Source of the DNA: Xenopus tropicalis
Taxonomy: Eukaryota > Chordata > Amphibia > Anura > Pipidae
Direction of reading: 5' to 3'
Assembly (NCBI RefSeq): GCF_000004195.4
Contig: NC_030677.2
Coordinates: forward strand, 98,360,829-98,424,828
DNA length: 64,000 bases
Positions 1 to 12,900 of the stretch are shown one piece after another (within the stretch, counting starts at the first letter, position 1; each line of letters begins with the position of its first letter). The notes below the pieces were generated by a model that searched no databases, was not told where the DNA came from, and saw nothing but the letters and a program-made list of their open reading frames with translations. The position numbers and the translations under genes are program-made.

Positions 1-57
1 TGCACAAAAGGATAAAATGCTGCCACAAGGGAGCCTAACATCTACCATGACCAAGTG

Positions 58-475
58 TTAAAGGAACAGTAACACCAAAAAATGAAAGTATTTTAAAGTA
101 ATTAAAATATAATGTACTGCTGCCCTGCACTGGTAAACCCGGTGCCTTTCATTCAGAAACTTTACTGTAGTTTATAAAAAACAAACTGCTGTGTAGCCAT
201 TTCAAGCCAAAAAAGGAGAAAAGTCACAGGTTACACAGCAGATAACAGATGAAGTCTGTTACATACAATGGGATTCTGATTCTCACAGCTTATCTGTTAC
301 ATGCTGTGTATCCGTCACTTGATTGGCTGCCCCCATGGCTACAGGGCAGCTTGGTTATATAACTATAGTAATTTTTCGGAAGCAAAGGCGCCAGTTTTTC
401 CAATGCAGGGCAACAGTACACTATACTGCCATTCTTTTAAAATAATATAATTTTTAGATGTTACTGTTCCTTTAA
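58..475. mobile_element. T2-type MITE
   Basis: The element is 418 bp long, with inverted ends TTAAAGGAACAGTAACA at 58 and TGTTACTGTTCCTTTAA ending at 475. TTAAAGG ends with a TTAA target are the mark of the Xenopus T2 family. It has no coding capacity and sits in the intron before window exon 1. Confidence 0.85.
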
Positions 476-863
476 TTATAGAGCTCTTTTTGCACATTGT
501 GCCTATAGGTGCCTACTATTGCAGAACTAGAGCTGCACGCAATTAAAGAGCATATAACTATATGATCATGTGCCATACATGTGCCTTCCCTTAACTTGCA
601 GGTCCAAATTGCATCCATTTATGTGCAGTTTACTCACTTCCACTAATCTTTGTGCTTCAATTATCTGGCTTAGCATTTAGGGTCTGATAGTGGGAGGCAA
701 TGTTATCCTGTAATTCTGGGAAGAAATTATGTCTTTTGGTTGAAACATGGTGAATTGCACAGGATTTTTGTGTTTTAATAATTAAACCCCATATTCCTGT
801 ATTTATGATACACCAAAATCCCAAGCTAGTTAAATACTCATTATTTTTTATTGTTTTTTTTAG

Positions 864-977
864 AGCAACAGCATTACTACAAGCAAATACAACATCCTGA
901 CATTTATACCACTGAGTCTTTTTGAGCAGTTCCACAGAATGGCCAACCTTTATTTCCTGTTTATAATTATCTTACAG
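864..977 (+). CDS. atp8b3: flippase window exon 1: pre-TM1 and TM1
   Basis: The exon has 38 codons in phase 0, after acceptor TTTTTTTTAG and before donor GTAAAT. It encodes [17 protein letters not shown] followed by the hydrophobic [12 protein letters not shown], matching the conserved block that leads into TM1 of ATP8B proteins. It is the first exon found in the window. No convincing upstream coding exon is visible in 1-863. Confidence 0.9.
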
Positions 978-3900
978 GTAAATATTCCCCTGTGTTTAGT
1001 TCTAATTTTGTCTACTACTAATTAGTATACTTTGCCTTTCAAAGAAATTGCCTGTTCAAACTAAAATATTTTAGAAACAAGATGAGAAGATATTGGTAAC
1101 AGAGCTAATAAATGTAATGTGAACAATATCTATATATTACATATATGTGCTTTCAGATGTATGTATTCACTAAATGTTTTTCTTTTTGCAGACCATCCCT
1201 GCCATTTCTACATTGCCCTGGTTTGCGATTATGCTGCCTCTTCTTTTCCTTCTAGTGATTAGAGGAATTAGAGACCTTATTGATGATATTGTGAGTATTC
1301 CACGCTTTTATAAAACTGCATGCTTTTAACCTTATCAATATGTATGGAGAGTAAAAAGAGGGCCAAGCATTAGTGTGAATTAATTTAAGTAGTAGAATTG
1401 TACTGTGTTAGCCATTAGTAACTTCTTGTGGTAACATGATACGTTTTATTGGCTAACTGACATAACTAAAAATACAAGCTTTCAAGTTTAAAAATAAAAT
1501 TTACAAATGCTCATCAGGCATAATATAGTCATGATGTCGGATTTTCAGAAGCTGAAACTGAATATACAGTATAAATATACACCGAAAAGTAAGATGTGGC
1601 TTACTGACATGGACATGCTGCTTGAGAAATGCTTGCTTGAGGTGGAAACGAGTTTGTTTGACAGGTGATGTTTTTTGGCCTAAGTCTAGCAACACTGTAA
1701 GACAAGTTTGGGTACCAAATATTGCCATAATCATAGGTTAATGCTAATGTTCCCAAGTTGTTTGTTGTTTTACTTCTACAACTGGCATATACTGGGATGG
1801 ACAACAATCAATGTCCTTGTCTGGGATGAGGAGAGAACCTTTTGTTCTGACTTTCTATTCTTAATATAATCCACTGCAGGTGCGGCATAGAAGTGACAAA
1901 GCCATAAACAACAGACCATGTGAAATTCTCAAAGGACAGAGGTGGGAGGCCAGCTGAAGTTAAACATTTTACTGATAGGTAGTACTGCCTCTGAAATCAT
2001 GCTTACACAATCATAAACTTGTTATTATAAAATGAAAAATAGATACAGAAATAGCAATAATAGAAAATTTAAATAAGTTAAATGAAATACAGAATTGTAT
2101 TGGCATAAAACTGCAGTGTAGTTGGAGGAGAAGGTAAATGAGAGCTTAAGCATGTCTACTCATATACACTGTAATTTTCTTAGTTCTGTATACATTTATA
2201 GCTTCTGCATGGAGAAGTGGAAAGACATTCAGACTGGTGATATTGTGCGAATACAAAAGAATGACTATGTTCCAGTAAGTTCTCAATTTTAATCTTAGAA
2301 AGTGTGATTTATGTCGAATCTCAAAAAATCCCTTGTAAATTCTAAAAGAGACTTTAGATATAATCTATATATGCATACGTATGTTTGGAAATATAAATAC
2401 ATTTAATATAAAAAAAATTGTAATTAGGGTTAAAAGAGAGCATTTTCAGTACAGTTTTAAATCTAAATTTTCATTTAGATTTTAAATCTATATATGTGAA
2501 TCCATGGTAGAATTTCACTGTCTTTTATTTTTCCAAAAAAACTCAAAAAAATCCTGCATTTTTTGCAGAGAAAGCCACTGACGCTATGATTAGGCACCCC
2601 TTGTCTTTTGCATCAACCGTTCTTTCTAAGGGGTGGGCTGGAGGCAATACCAATTACCAAATAAATTGCATAACATTGAAACATACAGTATAGCATAAGC
2701 ACCAGTTCAGTTATATAATAGCCTTGAAAAATGCCAATTCCACAGGGAAGATTCAGTAGCCAGTAGTTACATCTAACTGAGTTGTTAAACTGGGAAATGC
2801 TCATTAGTTTTAATGACTCTTATTAACATAAGCTAACAATGCCGCCTTTTAGTAGTGGAACCAATTTACAAACTTCAACAAGGGAATGATTTCCATAGGA
2901 AGCCCTCACTGGAATAAAGTCAGCTAGCCGCTATTACCTCACATATCTGTTATTGTACAAATGCTATTCCCACTAGTAAACCCTGTGTTGTTCCCAATCT
3001 GGCATGATTTGGAGGTTTCCCTGTCAAATTTTAGGGAATTTTATAAAATTAACTAATGCTTTATCTCATACAAAAATCAGTCAGAAGTATTTCATCCATA
3101 GAATTCTGCAATAAGATCTGTAATTAAAGAAACATTATGTCATTAGGATATTTTTCATTTGCTTTAGTCATTTAAACATTTTTCATACAATAAAGGGCAA
3201 GTTTTTCACCTTCAAATTTGTAACAGAATCATACTTTTGGAAAATACCTTTGAAAAAATCAATTTAAAGTGCCATTTAAAACCCATGGCTTTGCAAGCTG
3301 TTTACAGTTTATAAGCATTGTGTAAGATTAAGCAAAAGGATCACTGCCTCCAATTGTATGTAGGTAGAACTCAATAGAACATTGACCCAGATGTTACAAC
3401 CCTCAATAAGTATTCTAAAATACTTATTGAGGGTTGACATTATACCTGTAAAACACCTTTTGTAATCACACAAAGGGTATAATGAAAAAGGGAATATTTC
3501 AGATATACTAATTCTGAATATTATCCCTAGGCAGACCTGTTTTTGCTGAAAAGTTCAGAACCAAGCAGTCTGTGTTATGTGGAGACTGCAGATATAGATG
3601 GGTAAGAATTTATCTTACTTTTGATATCAAATAATACCCTCTTCCTGTTAATATTTCTCATATTTGATTTTACTTTTGTTTATCTACCAGAGAGACCAAT
3701 TTAAAATTTAAACAAGCCTTGATGGTCACACACCAAGGATTATCCACAGAAGAATCTTTGTCAAACTTTGTTGGTCAGTAAAATTAATTTTATATTTTAA
3801 AACTACTGTTTACTCTGTACAATAAAACAATGAAATGATTATGATTATTGCGCGGATTAAATAAAACAGGTCTAGGTTACTGCTAATTGCTGCCCATAAT

Positions 3901-6900
3901 ATATGTTACATTTTTTAAAAAAGGCACTCTGCAAAACGGCGAAACATGAAAAATGATGCACGTCAAAAAGAGTATGTAAAAAAAAATTCGCATAAAACAA
4001 AATTCATGCGAGTCATCTTTTTTTATAGGCGTCAAATTTTTTCCATGCCAAATTTTTGCGCCCGTTTTGCAAAAAAATCCAACAATGGGGAAATGTGGAA
4101 ATTTGCAGTGAATCCATGCCTTTCAACAAATTTCACTCATCACTAGTGGTTTTAGATTTTGTGGTGATCTAATAACAGATTGACTACTGGGGCTTTAGAA
4201 AATACCCTTGGAACACGTGAGGGCCTATTTGTTATGCTGTGTAAAACAAAATTCACTGAAAAAATGGTGTGCAAAAATGTATAATATAAATTATGCTGTT
4301 TTATACATGGTGAAACCTGGCGAAATGTGGCAAGTTTTGTTGCTGTTTTTATAGAGCATAATAAACAGGCCCTTTATTGTCCTGCTGGCAGTGCCCTACA
4401 TGATATGAAATGATGCAATCTGATTTGTTAGATAGAATGCGTGGGAGTTTGAGGTGACAGGATGGCATACTGAAGCTTGGAACCTTTGAAAACGCTTAGA
4501 TATAAGTTTTGTTGAATATCGTCATCAGATCTAATTGGTTTGTAAGAACAGCAGGCAGGCAGGTGTGATGCTGAAGTTTCGCAACCAAAATCCATTGGTG
4601 ACAAGTTCATAACAATAGGAATGTCCCTGATAGTTTTGTTGCATTCTGTTTCCAATTGCAGGGTCAGTGCATGCAGGGCCCCATGTGTTGACATCGTTGT
4701 GGATAACAGGAGGGTTTGAGAAAAGTTTTCTTGCATTAGGGCATACAGTGTCTGAACACATAAAGAACACCAAAGCAAACTTTCTGCTTTATATAGATAC
4801 AGAAGATGTAAACAAAGACCGATTATGAAGACAGAGGCTATTGTTTTATTGTATTTTCTCTAGGTCTGGAGTATAGATTATCACTAACAAGGCAGGGACC
4901 TTATTGTATTGAACTATCATAGTGGTGCTGCATAGTGATGACCGAAATTTTTCACCAGGCATAGATCAGCTGTGAAATTCCGCATTTCGTCATTGGTTAA
5001 TTTTTCTCGCAAAACTGCCACTGAAAAAAGTTGCAAAAGTCACAGCAAAAGGTTGCATCAAAAAAAGTCAGTCATGTCAAAAAAAGTAAAGCGTGTCAAT
5101 AAAGTAGTACTGTAGCCACATATCTCTACTAGGTTTTCGCTGTTTCCCAAATTTTTCAGCAGTTTTTCAGTTTTGCGTTTTTTCTTTTTGCGAAACAGGA
5201 CTAGTCACTAGTGCTGCATGATAAATGAAAAAAAAATAAATATTTGTAGCACCAAGGCATTTGTTTGTACAGATGGAGTGCGCTCATGGAACTGTGTGTG
5301 TATATATCTATATATATATATAAATATATTACAAGAAGGGTGGCACACCGCTTTAATTATATACCCAGGTGCACGGTAAAAATATAACACATCATACAAA
5401 AAAGACCAGCAACACTGGGATTTCTGTGCAAATCAAAAAAGTATATTTAAATGTTAATATATAGCCAACGTGATGTTTTGGTCCTCCCTGGGACCAGGGA
5501 GGACCATGGCCATGGAGGACCGAAACGTTTGTACAGATGGTACATCTCTTATATCTCTTGATATGTAAAATAAATAAATAAAAGTTAAAAATAAAAAGCA
5601 AATTTCAAAACAGGGTATTTTGAGTAATCCTAACAGAATGCTTGCTCTTTTTGAGTTCATACTTAGCAGTAGTCGCTGCTAAAACTGACCAAAGCATCCA
5701 GTTTCCCTTCTAGTTGACAATGCTCCTAAATTAGTCCTCTCGTACATTAACATTAACATTTATACAGATCATGAAACTCCTAGGTAACTTCTAATATTCT
5801 CATATTTTACAACAGGGAGTACTTTATTTATTATAATATACAAATTTTAGTGAGTCATTTTAGTGAGTCAGTTAGTGACTGAAATACATCACTAAGCTCC
5901 GATTATGACAGATGATTTCACTAAGCACTGTTTATAAGGATATAATTTACAGATTGGTCCCCTAGTGAAATGACCAAACTGTATATTATGCAGGATTATA
6001 CACCCCCTACTAATATTTAATATGCTGTTAGGAGTTATTTTTGAGTACTGTGACATTTAAAAGTAGCCTTGTGCATGTATATGGTCATGGAATGCCTCAA
6101 TAATGTCTAATAGTATAAAATTACAGTATGATACATAAAGCTCAGACTGTTTAGACAGCTCAGCTTTTCATATGTTTGCCATTGTAATGGTAGTGCAGTA
6201 GAATTAATATGATGAAGACTTTACATGCCTTATAAGGAGACCGTTTTTACTTTTGCACATGAGTAGGAAGGATGCACCAAATCTAGGATTGGGTTTTGGA
6301 TTTGTCTGAATTCAAGCACTTTTTGCAGGATTCAGATTCAGCTGAATATAACATTTTTTGTTCCCGGATGATGCAATTGTTTCATATTACTCAAAATTTA
6401 ATGCAAATTAGAGTTAACATCTGGTTTGTATTAAGCCAGCTATAAAGTGGGTTATTTGGTTTTTGCTCACATCCAAAAACAATAGATTTGGTGCATCCCT
6501 AATGTATCAAGCCCTGAAGGTCCCCATACACGGGCCGACTATAGCTGCCGATATCGGTCCCTTGGACTGATTCGGCAGCTAATCGGCCCATGTAGGGGCA
6601 GAACAGAGCTGCCTGGCCGACCGATATCTGGCCTGAAATTGGCCAGATCTCGATCGGCCAGGTTAGAAAATCCGGTCGGATCGGGGGCCGCATCGGCTCG
6701 TTGATGCGGTCCCCGAACCGACTGCCCCATAAGCTCAAATGTAATCCGATCGTTTGGCCCCAGGGCCAAACGATCGGATTATTTTTTTTTTAAGTCTCTT
6801 GCTACCCGATATTGCCCACCCGTAGGTGGGGATATCGGGTGAAGATCCGCTCGCTTGGCGACATCGCCAAGCGAGCGGATCTTATAGTGTATGGGCACCT

Positions 6901-9900
6901 TAAGTGTTAGATTTTTTTTAAACAGATTAAGGGGTCCATTCATGAAACCATAATTTTTTTTTTTGGAAAAATTTGTATTTTTCTAATTTTTAGAACTTTT
7001 CAGAATGACCACGGTAATATCGTTAAAATAGTTTTCGTTAACTTCCACGAAAAAGTCATATTTTTCGCAAAGACCATTTCGGAATTCATTCAAGCTTTGG
7101 TATCGTGACTTTCCTTGGGCCAGGTTGGAGCTGTAGAGTGCCATTGATTCCTATGGAAGGCTTCCAAAATCATGCACTGAAGTTTCAAAGCCAGAAAGGT
7201 TTTTGCGCAGTTTACGATTGTTCAGATACGAAAATTTTGTGACTTTCGGATCGCAACCACACTATTATCGTACGACCAAGAAAAGAATTTTCGTGTAATA
7301 TTTGCACATCAGAAATTTATTGTGGTTACTCCAAATTTTTTCCAATCTTGCTTTTAATTGGCAAAAAATCATGGTTTCATGAATTGGCCCCTAAGTATAA
7401 CATTATAACTCACTGTTAAGATTTTTCTTTATTGCCTTTTGTTTTCAGGTAAGGTAATCTGTGAAGAACCCAACAGTAATATGCACACCTTCATAGGGAC
7501 ACTGGAATGGAATGGAGAAAAGTACCCTCTGGATAATGACTGCATCCTTTTAAGAGGCTGTAGGATTAGAAACACAGAGACTTGCTATGGACTGGTGATA
7601 TATGCAGGTACTTACACAAATATATATGCATATATGAATAAGTAGAACACAAAATAGGCAGAAGCACACGCTCTGCTTTTTAAGTTGCTGCCCTTCTGCA
7701 TTTATTCACAAAGAAAAAATGCACAGGCTGGTAACACAGTAGCTAAAAAGGGACACACTTTAATCAAGTTCAGTCTGTTTTCTTTTTTACAGGATTTGAT
7801 ACCAAAATAATGAGAAACGGTGGGAAAGTTAGAGTGAAGAAAACCAAACTTGAAAAAATGATGAACATCCTTGTGATCATTGTAAGTGAGGCTCTTGTAA
7901 ATTGCTGATTTGTGCAATAAAAATGCAACACTGCTTAATTATCCAATTTTCTGAAGCCCCAGTACACTCTGGGGACTCTTTATGCTGTGTAAAAACCAGC
8001 GACAAAATTCACCACACATCGCAAGGCTTTGTGGCGTAAAAACTGGTGTAAAATAATAGCATAAAATCTGATGTTCAGGCAATAAAGTTCTCCATTTATT
8101 TTACACAGTTTTGTACACCATTTATTCACCAAATTTCTTTTTACACAGTAAAGGAACTGAATTTCAGTATGGCCATTTGCTTGTAGGTATAGTCTGTACA
8201 CCTGAATGAAATCTCTATATATTCACATATGTCATCTATTTTGAGTGTCCTTGTGACGTTTTTACAAAACCCCACCCCAAAGCTATATGAATATTGCCTT
8301 ATAGATACTGTTTTAGATGTAGATAAAAATCAATCTTTTTGAATATAGTGTCCCTTTAAATAAAGTGTACCCATTTGCATATTTGTGATTTTTATTAAAC
8401 AGTGCTTCTGAGCAATAGATTCTATTGATTATGGACTGGCCAGTAACTGATGTGTGAATGATCTGTTGTTTTCCAGATATTTGGCATGCTTATTATTTGT
8501 GCAGCAGTTTTGGCCATCATTGCTGGATACAGGTCTGCGTGGTTCAAAGGAAAGCACAGTTACATTCCTCCTTTGGCTGAAAATGATACTCCAGCATACA
8601 CTGCCTTCCTTGTCTTTTGGGGCTATGTTATACTTCTGAGCACTATTGTGCCAATGTCTATGTATATAACGTAAGCATCCATTTTAAAACTGATACAATT
8701 TGAAAAGACAATATACAGAACAATCGTTAGCTACTCTAAAAATTGAATACATGTATTTTCTTATTATGTTTTATTTCATTTAATGTATGGGAGTAGGGTT
8801 GGATCCTTCCATTAACATTAACAGGTAATAGCCCCAATAAGAAGACTGGGTTTGTGCTAGGCATGAGTAAAAGGAGATATAGCCCCATCCGCATGCCCTG
8901 TGTGTGTATTGATCAACACATTATTTTATAATGCCAACATTAACCATAAATGCAATAGGTCAGTTTCATTAGAAATCAGTCAATGGACCCCAGTAATAAT
9001 ACATGTTACAATGCTCAGTATGGGTCTGTATGTGAGTGTATAGATAGGTCAGTATGGGGTTATGTATGTGAGTGTATAGATAGGTCAGTATGGGGTTATG
9101 TATGTGAGTGTATAGATAGGTCAGTATGGGGTTATGTATGTGAGTGTATAGATAGGTCAGTATGGGTCTGTATGTGAGTGTATAGATAGGTCAGTATGGG
9201 TTTATGTATGTGAGTGTATAGATAGGTCAGTATGGGTCTGTATGTGAGTGTATAGATAGGTCAGTATGGGGTTATGTATGTGAGTGGATAGATAGGTCAG
9301 TATGGGTCTGTATGTGAGTGTATAGATAGGTCAGTATGGGGTTATGTATGTGAGTGTATAGATAGGTCAGTATGGGTCTGTATGTGAGTGTATAGATAGG
9401 TCAGTATGGGTTTATGTATGTGAGTGTATAGATAGGTCAGTATGAGTTTATGTATGTGAGTGTATAGATAGGTCAGTATGGGTCTGTATGTGAGTGTATA
9501 GATAGGTCAGTATGGGTCTGTATGTGAGTATATAGAAAGGTCAGTGTCGGTTTATATATGTACAGTAAGTGTATAGATAGGTCAGTATAGGTTTGTGTGT
9601 GCACTGGGGTTTGCTTGGAAGGGTTGAACTTGATGGAGTTTGGTCCTTTTTTAACCCAACTTAACTATGTAACTATGTTATGGAGCTTGGCTGGTCATAA
9701 TGTGTTTACAAAATTCATTTTTTTTCGCAAACAAGAAAGCGGCTTTACAAAATTTGTGATTTATGAATTAACTTTACATCCATTTCACTGAATGCCCTCT
9801 ACAGCGTTTACACTTTAACTTGATCTACAAATGTATTTAAATGTTTAAATCAAACACTCACTTCTTTAGTCTAGAGCTTATTCATCTGATCCACAATATG

Positions 9901-12900
9901 TTCATTAATTGGGATGAAGATATGTACAGTACTAAGAAAAACACAGCAGCCAATGCCAGATCAAGCAGCCTGAATGATGTACTTGGCCAAGTGGAATATG
10001 TTTTCTCTGATAAGACTGGAACTTTGACACAGAATATTATGACCTTCAAAAAATGCTGTATAAATGGAAAAACATATGGTAATTAAGTTAAATTCTTGTA
10101 TTTTGCAATGGTATTTCTGATCTTCTGCACAGTTCTATCAAACACTAGACTCGCTCCCACCACCATTTACTGGATTTCTGCTTACTTAGACCTGCAACAT
10201 AATTCTGGTTGAAGTGATTCAAAGCACTATGCAACACTGCAGGGATCTGTGGGTAATTGAACCCCTTAAAGTGTGGTCAAGTATCTTTAACACATGGCAA
10301 AAATTCACACAACTGCATCTATTCTTGCACAGTTGCAAATGCACTTGTGCCCATAAATGAGCCCCCTAAAGTGGAATGTGAGCAAACATATTTAGCTTGT
10401 GTTGTTATAAAACTTTATACATTTCCAAAGGCTGTAATTGTGCCCTTGCAATTATTTTTTTTAATGTTGACACTTTTAATTGTGTCCAAGAGAAGCAAAT
10501 ATGAAGTCTGTTGATTTGTTCTCCACACATTTATAAAGTTAGTGACTATCAGAAGTTTGACAGGCCCACTTGGTAGCACTAGGTGCACATCTAGACTACA
10601 TCAGAGACTACATCAGAGAACAGGGACAAGGTTTATAATAAAACCCAGACATTATTAGGTCCCACGTGTGAACCCATTCATGGCAGGTTGTTACAAGCAT
10701 GCCATTTTTATAGTTTTCATCCTAACTGCACCCAGTGCTGACTTGGTCCTAAATTGCTATTCACCATAGGAGCTAAATGTATTTTTAAAATGAAGTCAAG
10801 CAGTTTACACTTTAATTTGCTTTATTTTTTAGGAAAAAGCTCTAAAGATGAAGAGAATAATGAGGTATGTAAACATTGCTTTTTATGTTGATAACTGCCA
10901 TTTATGCTCTCAGGATTCACAACAATCACTGCATTTATTTATAACTTGGATTTTGTGTTTTGCCTCTAGCAGTATTGTAATGGTTTAGCACATTTAGGGG
11001 CTGATTTACTAACCCACGAATCCGACCCGAATTGGAAAAGTTCCGACTTGAAAACGAACATTTTGCGACTTTTTCGTATGTTTTGCGATTTTTTCGGATT
11101 CTGTACGAATTTTTCGTTACCAATACGATTTTTGCGTAAAAACGCGAGTTTTTCGTATCCATTACGAAAGTTGCGTAAAAAGTTGCGCATTTTTCGTAGC
11201 GTTAAAACTTACGCGAAAAATGCGCAACTTTTCGCGTAAGTTTTAACGCTACGAAAAATGCGCAACTTTTTACGCAACTTTCGTAATGGATAGGAAAACT
11301 CGCGTTTTTACGCAAAAATCGTATTGGTAACGAAAAATTCGTAAAGAATCCGAAAAAATCGCAAAACATACGAAAAAATCGCAAAATACCGATCATTACG
11401 AAAAAAACGCAATCGGACTCCATTCGACCCGTTCGTGGGTAAGTAAATCAGCCCCTAAGTGTATGTTCAATGCATTAAGCGTTTAGTATTAATATTCATA
11501 CATGTCTTGATCAGTATAATAATTATAAATAAATCACAAATGTTGACAAAAAAATGTTACTTTATTCAAATCAGAAGCAACTTGCTCTCTCTAAGCTAAA
11601 AATGTACATGTAAGCAGGCACTGATTAAATAAAATTCAGTTAAAATTAGGTTTTTTTTCAGAGTGTAAAACAGATACAATATTAGGAATTTGTAGCTTTG
11701 CGCAGTGGCAGTATCATAGCCAATGAGGTCCAACCGAGGCGTGATTATTGCTAATTGTGCTGAAGCTGATGAAAGCAGAGGAGCTGTGTTCCCATTAGGG
11801 AAGAGCTGCTGGCTTATTTTTCGTCTTTCGGCTTTGCACATGCTTCTTCTGCCTAATCATGCTTCACTTCCTTTGCCCCAGCCATTAGGCAGACGGGAGG
11901 TATTTTCCTTTTTTTCTTTCCAGCCGCCAGCTGGAGCCTTACCAAGGCGATTAATGGCATTGCACCTGCACACTTCTGCACCCTTTTTGTGTATGATTTG
12001 TGCACCCTGGATAGGAGTCATAGTCCTCTGGGCTTGACCCTAGGCCAAGACTTGGTGGTTCTCACCCTAGCCTTGGCGAAGGTGGATCTGCCCGCACATG
12101 GTGTTCATTGGCGAAAGCCTTGGATACATGAGCATCGGAGTCCATGCCTTCGGGTAGGACTCACAGGCGATGACTCAGCATTAGGAATTTGTAATCGTAT
12201 ATGTGAGGATTATTTGCATACCTTAATAAATATACAATTGGCACCGCAAGATCATAATACATAAGGTTTAGATCATGAATAACGCAATAACTTAAAAGAA
12301 ATATTTTATAAGAGAACAGTCGCTGCAGTGAATGAAGTGAAATTATGTGCAAGAGCTGAGTTTTAACCTATAATAAGAGTAGAAATATGGGAAGATGCTA
12401 GATAAATTTTACAGCAACATGTACAATTACATGTCTTTTGATCCTGATGTTATGAAATCTGTTTTTTACTAATGCAAATCTAACACAAATATTTCCAAGG
12501 TGGTAAATTTCAGCTGGAATAAATATGCTGATAAAAACTTCCAGTTTTACGACCAATCTCTGCTTGATATGGTTTGTGAAAACAAGGATGGTGTATACAG
12601 GGAATTCTTCCGTGTTCTAGCTCTTTGTCACACAGTAATGGTGGAGAGGAACGGAGGTATGTGTTGCATACTGAAACATTTTTAACATAACATTTGTATA
12701 ATGCATGTTTAATCCAGGGATGGAATACAGACCACCCTTTATCTATTGCTGATGTCATCTGTCCTTTTGAACACTAGAATCAGTAAGCAATAATTCTACC
12801 GTTGTCATTAGTGATGTGTGGGTCAGGAAAAACTCAACCCGCACCTCAAACCCGACTCAAAACTTTAACTTGCACTAGGCCCTATCCTGCTAAATGTTGC

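Larger units (their letters stand above)
1291..3530 (+). other. introns 2 to 4 of the flippase gene
   Basis: Apart from exons 3 and 4, this stretch holds unclassified AT-rich sequence. About 1385-1640 resembles an old interspersed repeat, but I cannot name it. A perfect 18-bp hairpin lies at 3397-3436 (arms CAACCCTCAATAAGTATT and its complement, 4-nt loop). Confidence 0.4.

Noticed and set aside
561..660. Possible upstream flippase exon after ACTTGCAG at about 600
   Set aside because: The following sequence does not match the conserved residues expected before exon 1 and has no usable donor in frame.
4428..4778. 116-residue frame on -
   Set aside because: It may be old retroelement sequence, but I recognise no motif and cannot support a call.
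9018..9596. Regular repeats resembling a CRISPR array
   Set aside because: Units are contiguous with no unique spacers, in a vertebrate intron. It is a minisatellite.
10935..11423. Overlapping 63-75-residue frames on both strands rich in Phe/Lys/Arg
   Set aside because: They are mirror images of the palindromic MITE.
11694..11757. Functional U4 snRNA gene
   Set aside because: Only the first 64 nt are present. The Sm site and 3' stem-loops are missing.
11723..12264. Two overlapping frames of 104 and 91 residues in the U4-headed insertion
   Set aside because: The first begins inside the U4 fragment and the second runs past the right target duplication into the flank. Neither resembles a known protein.
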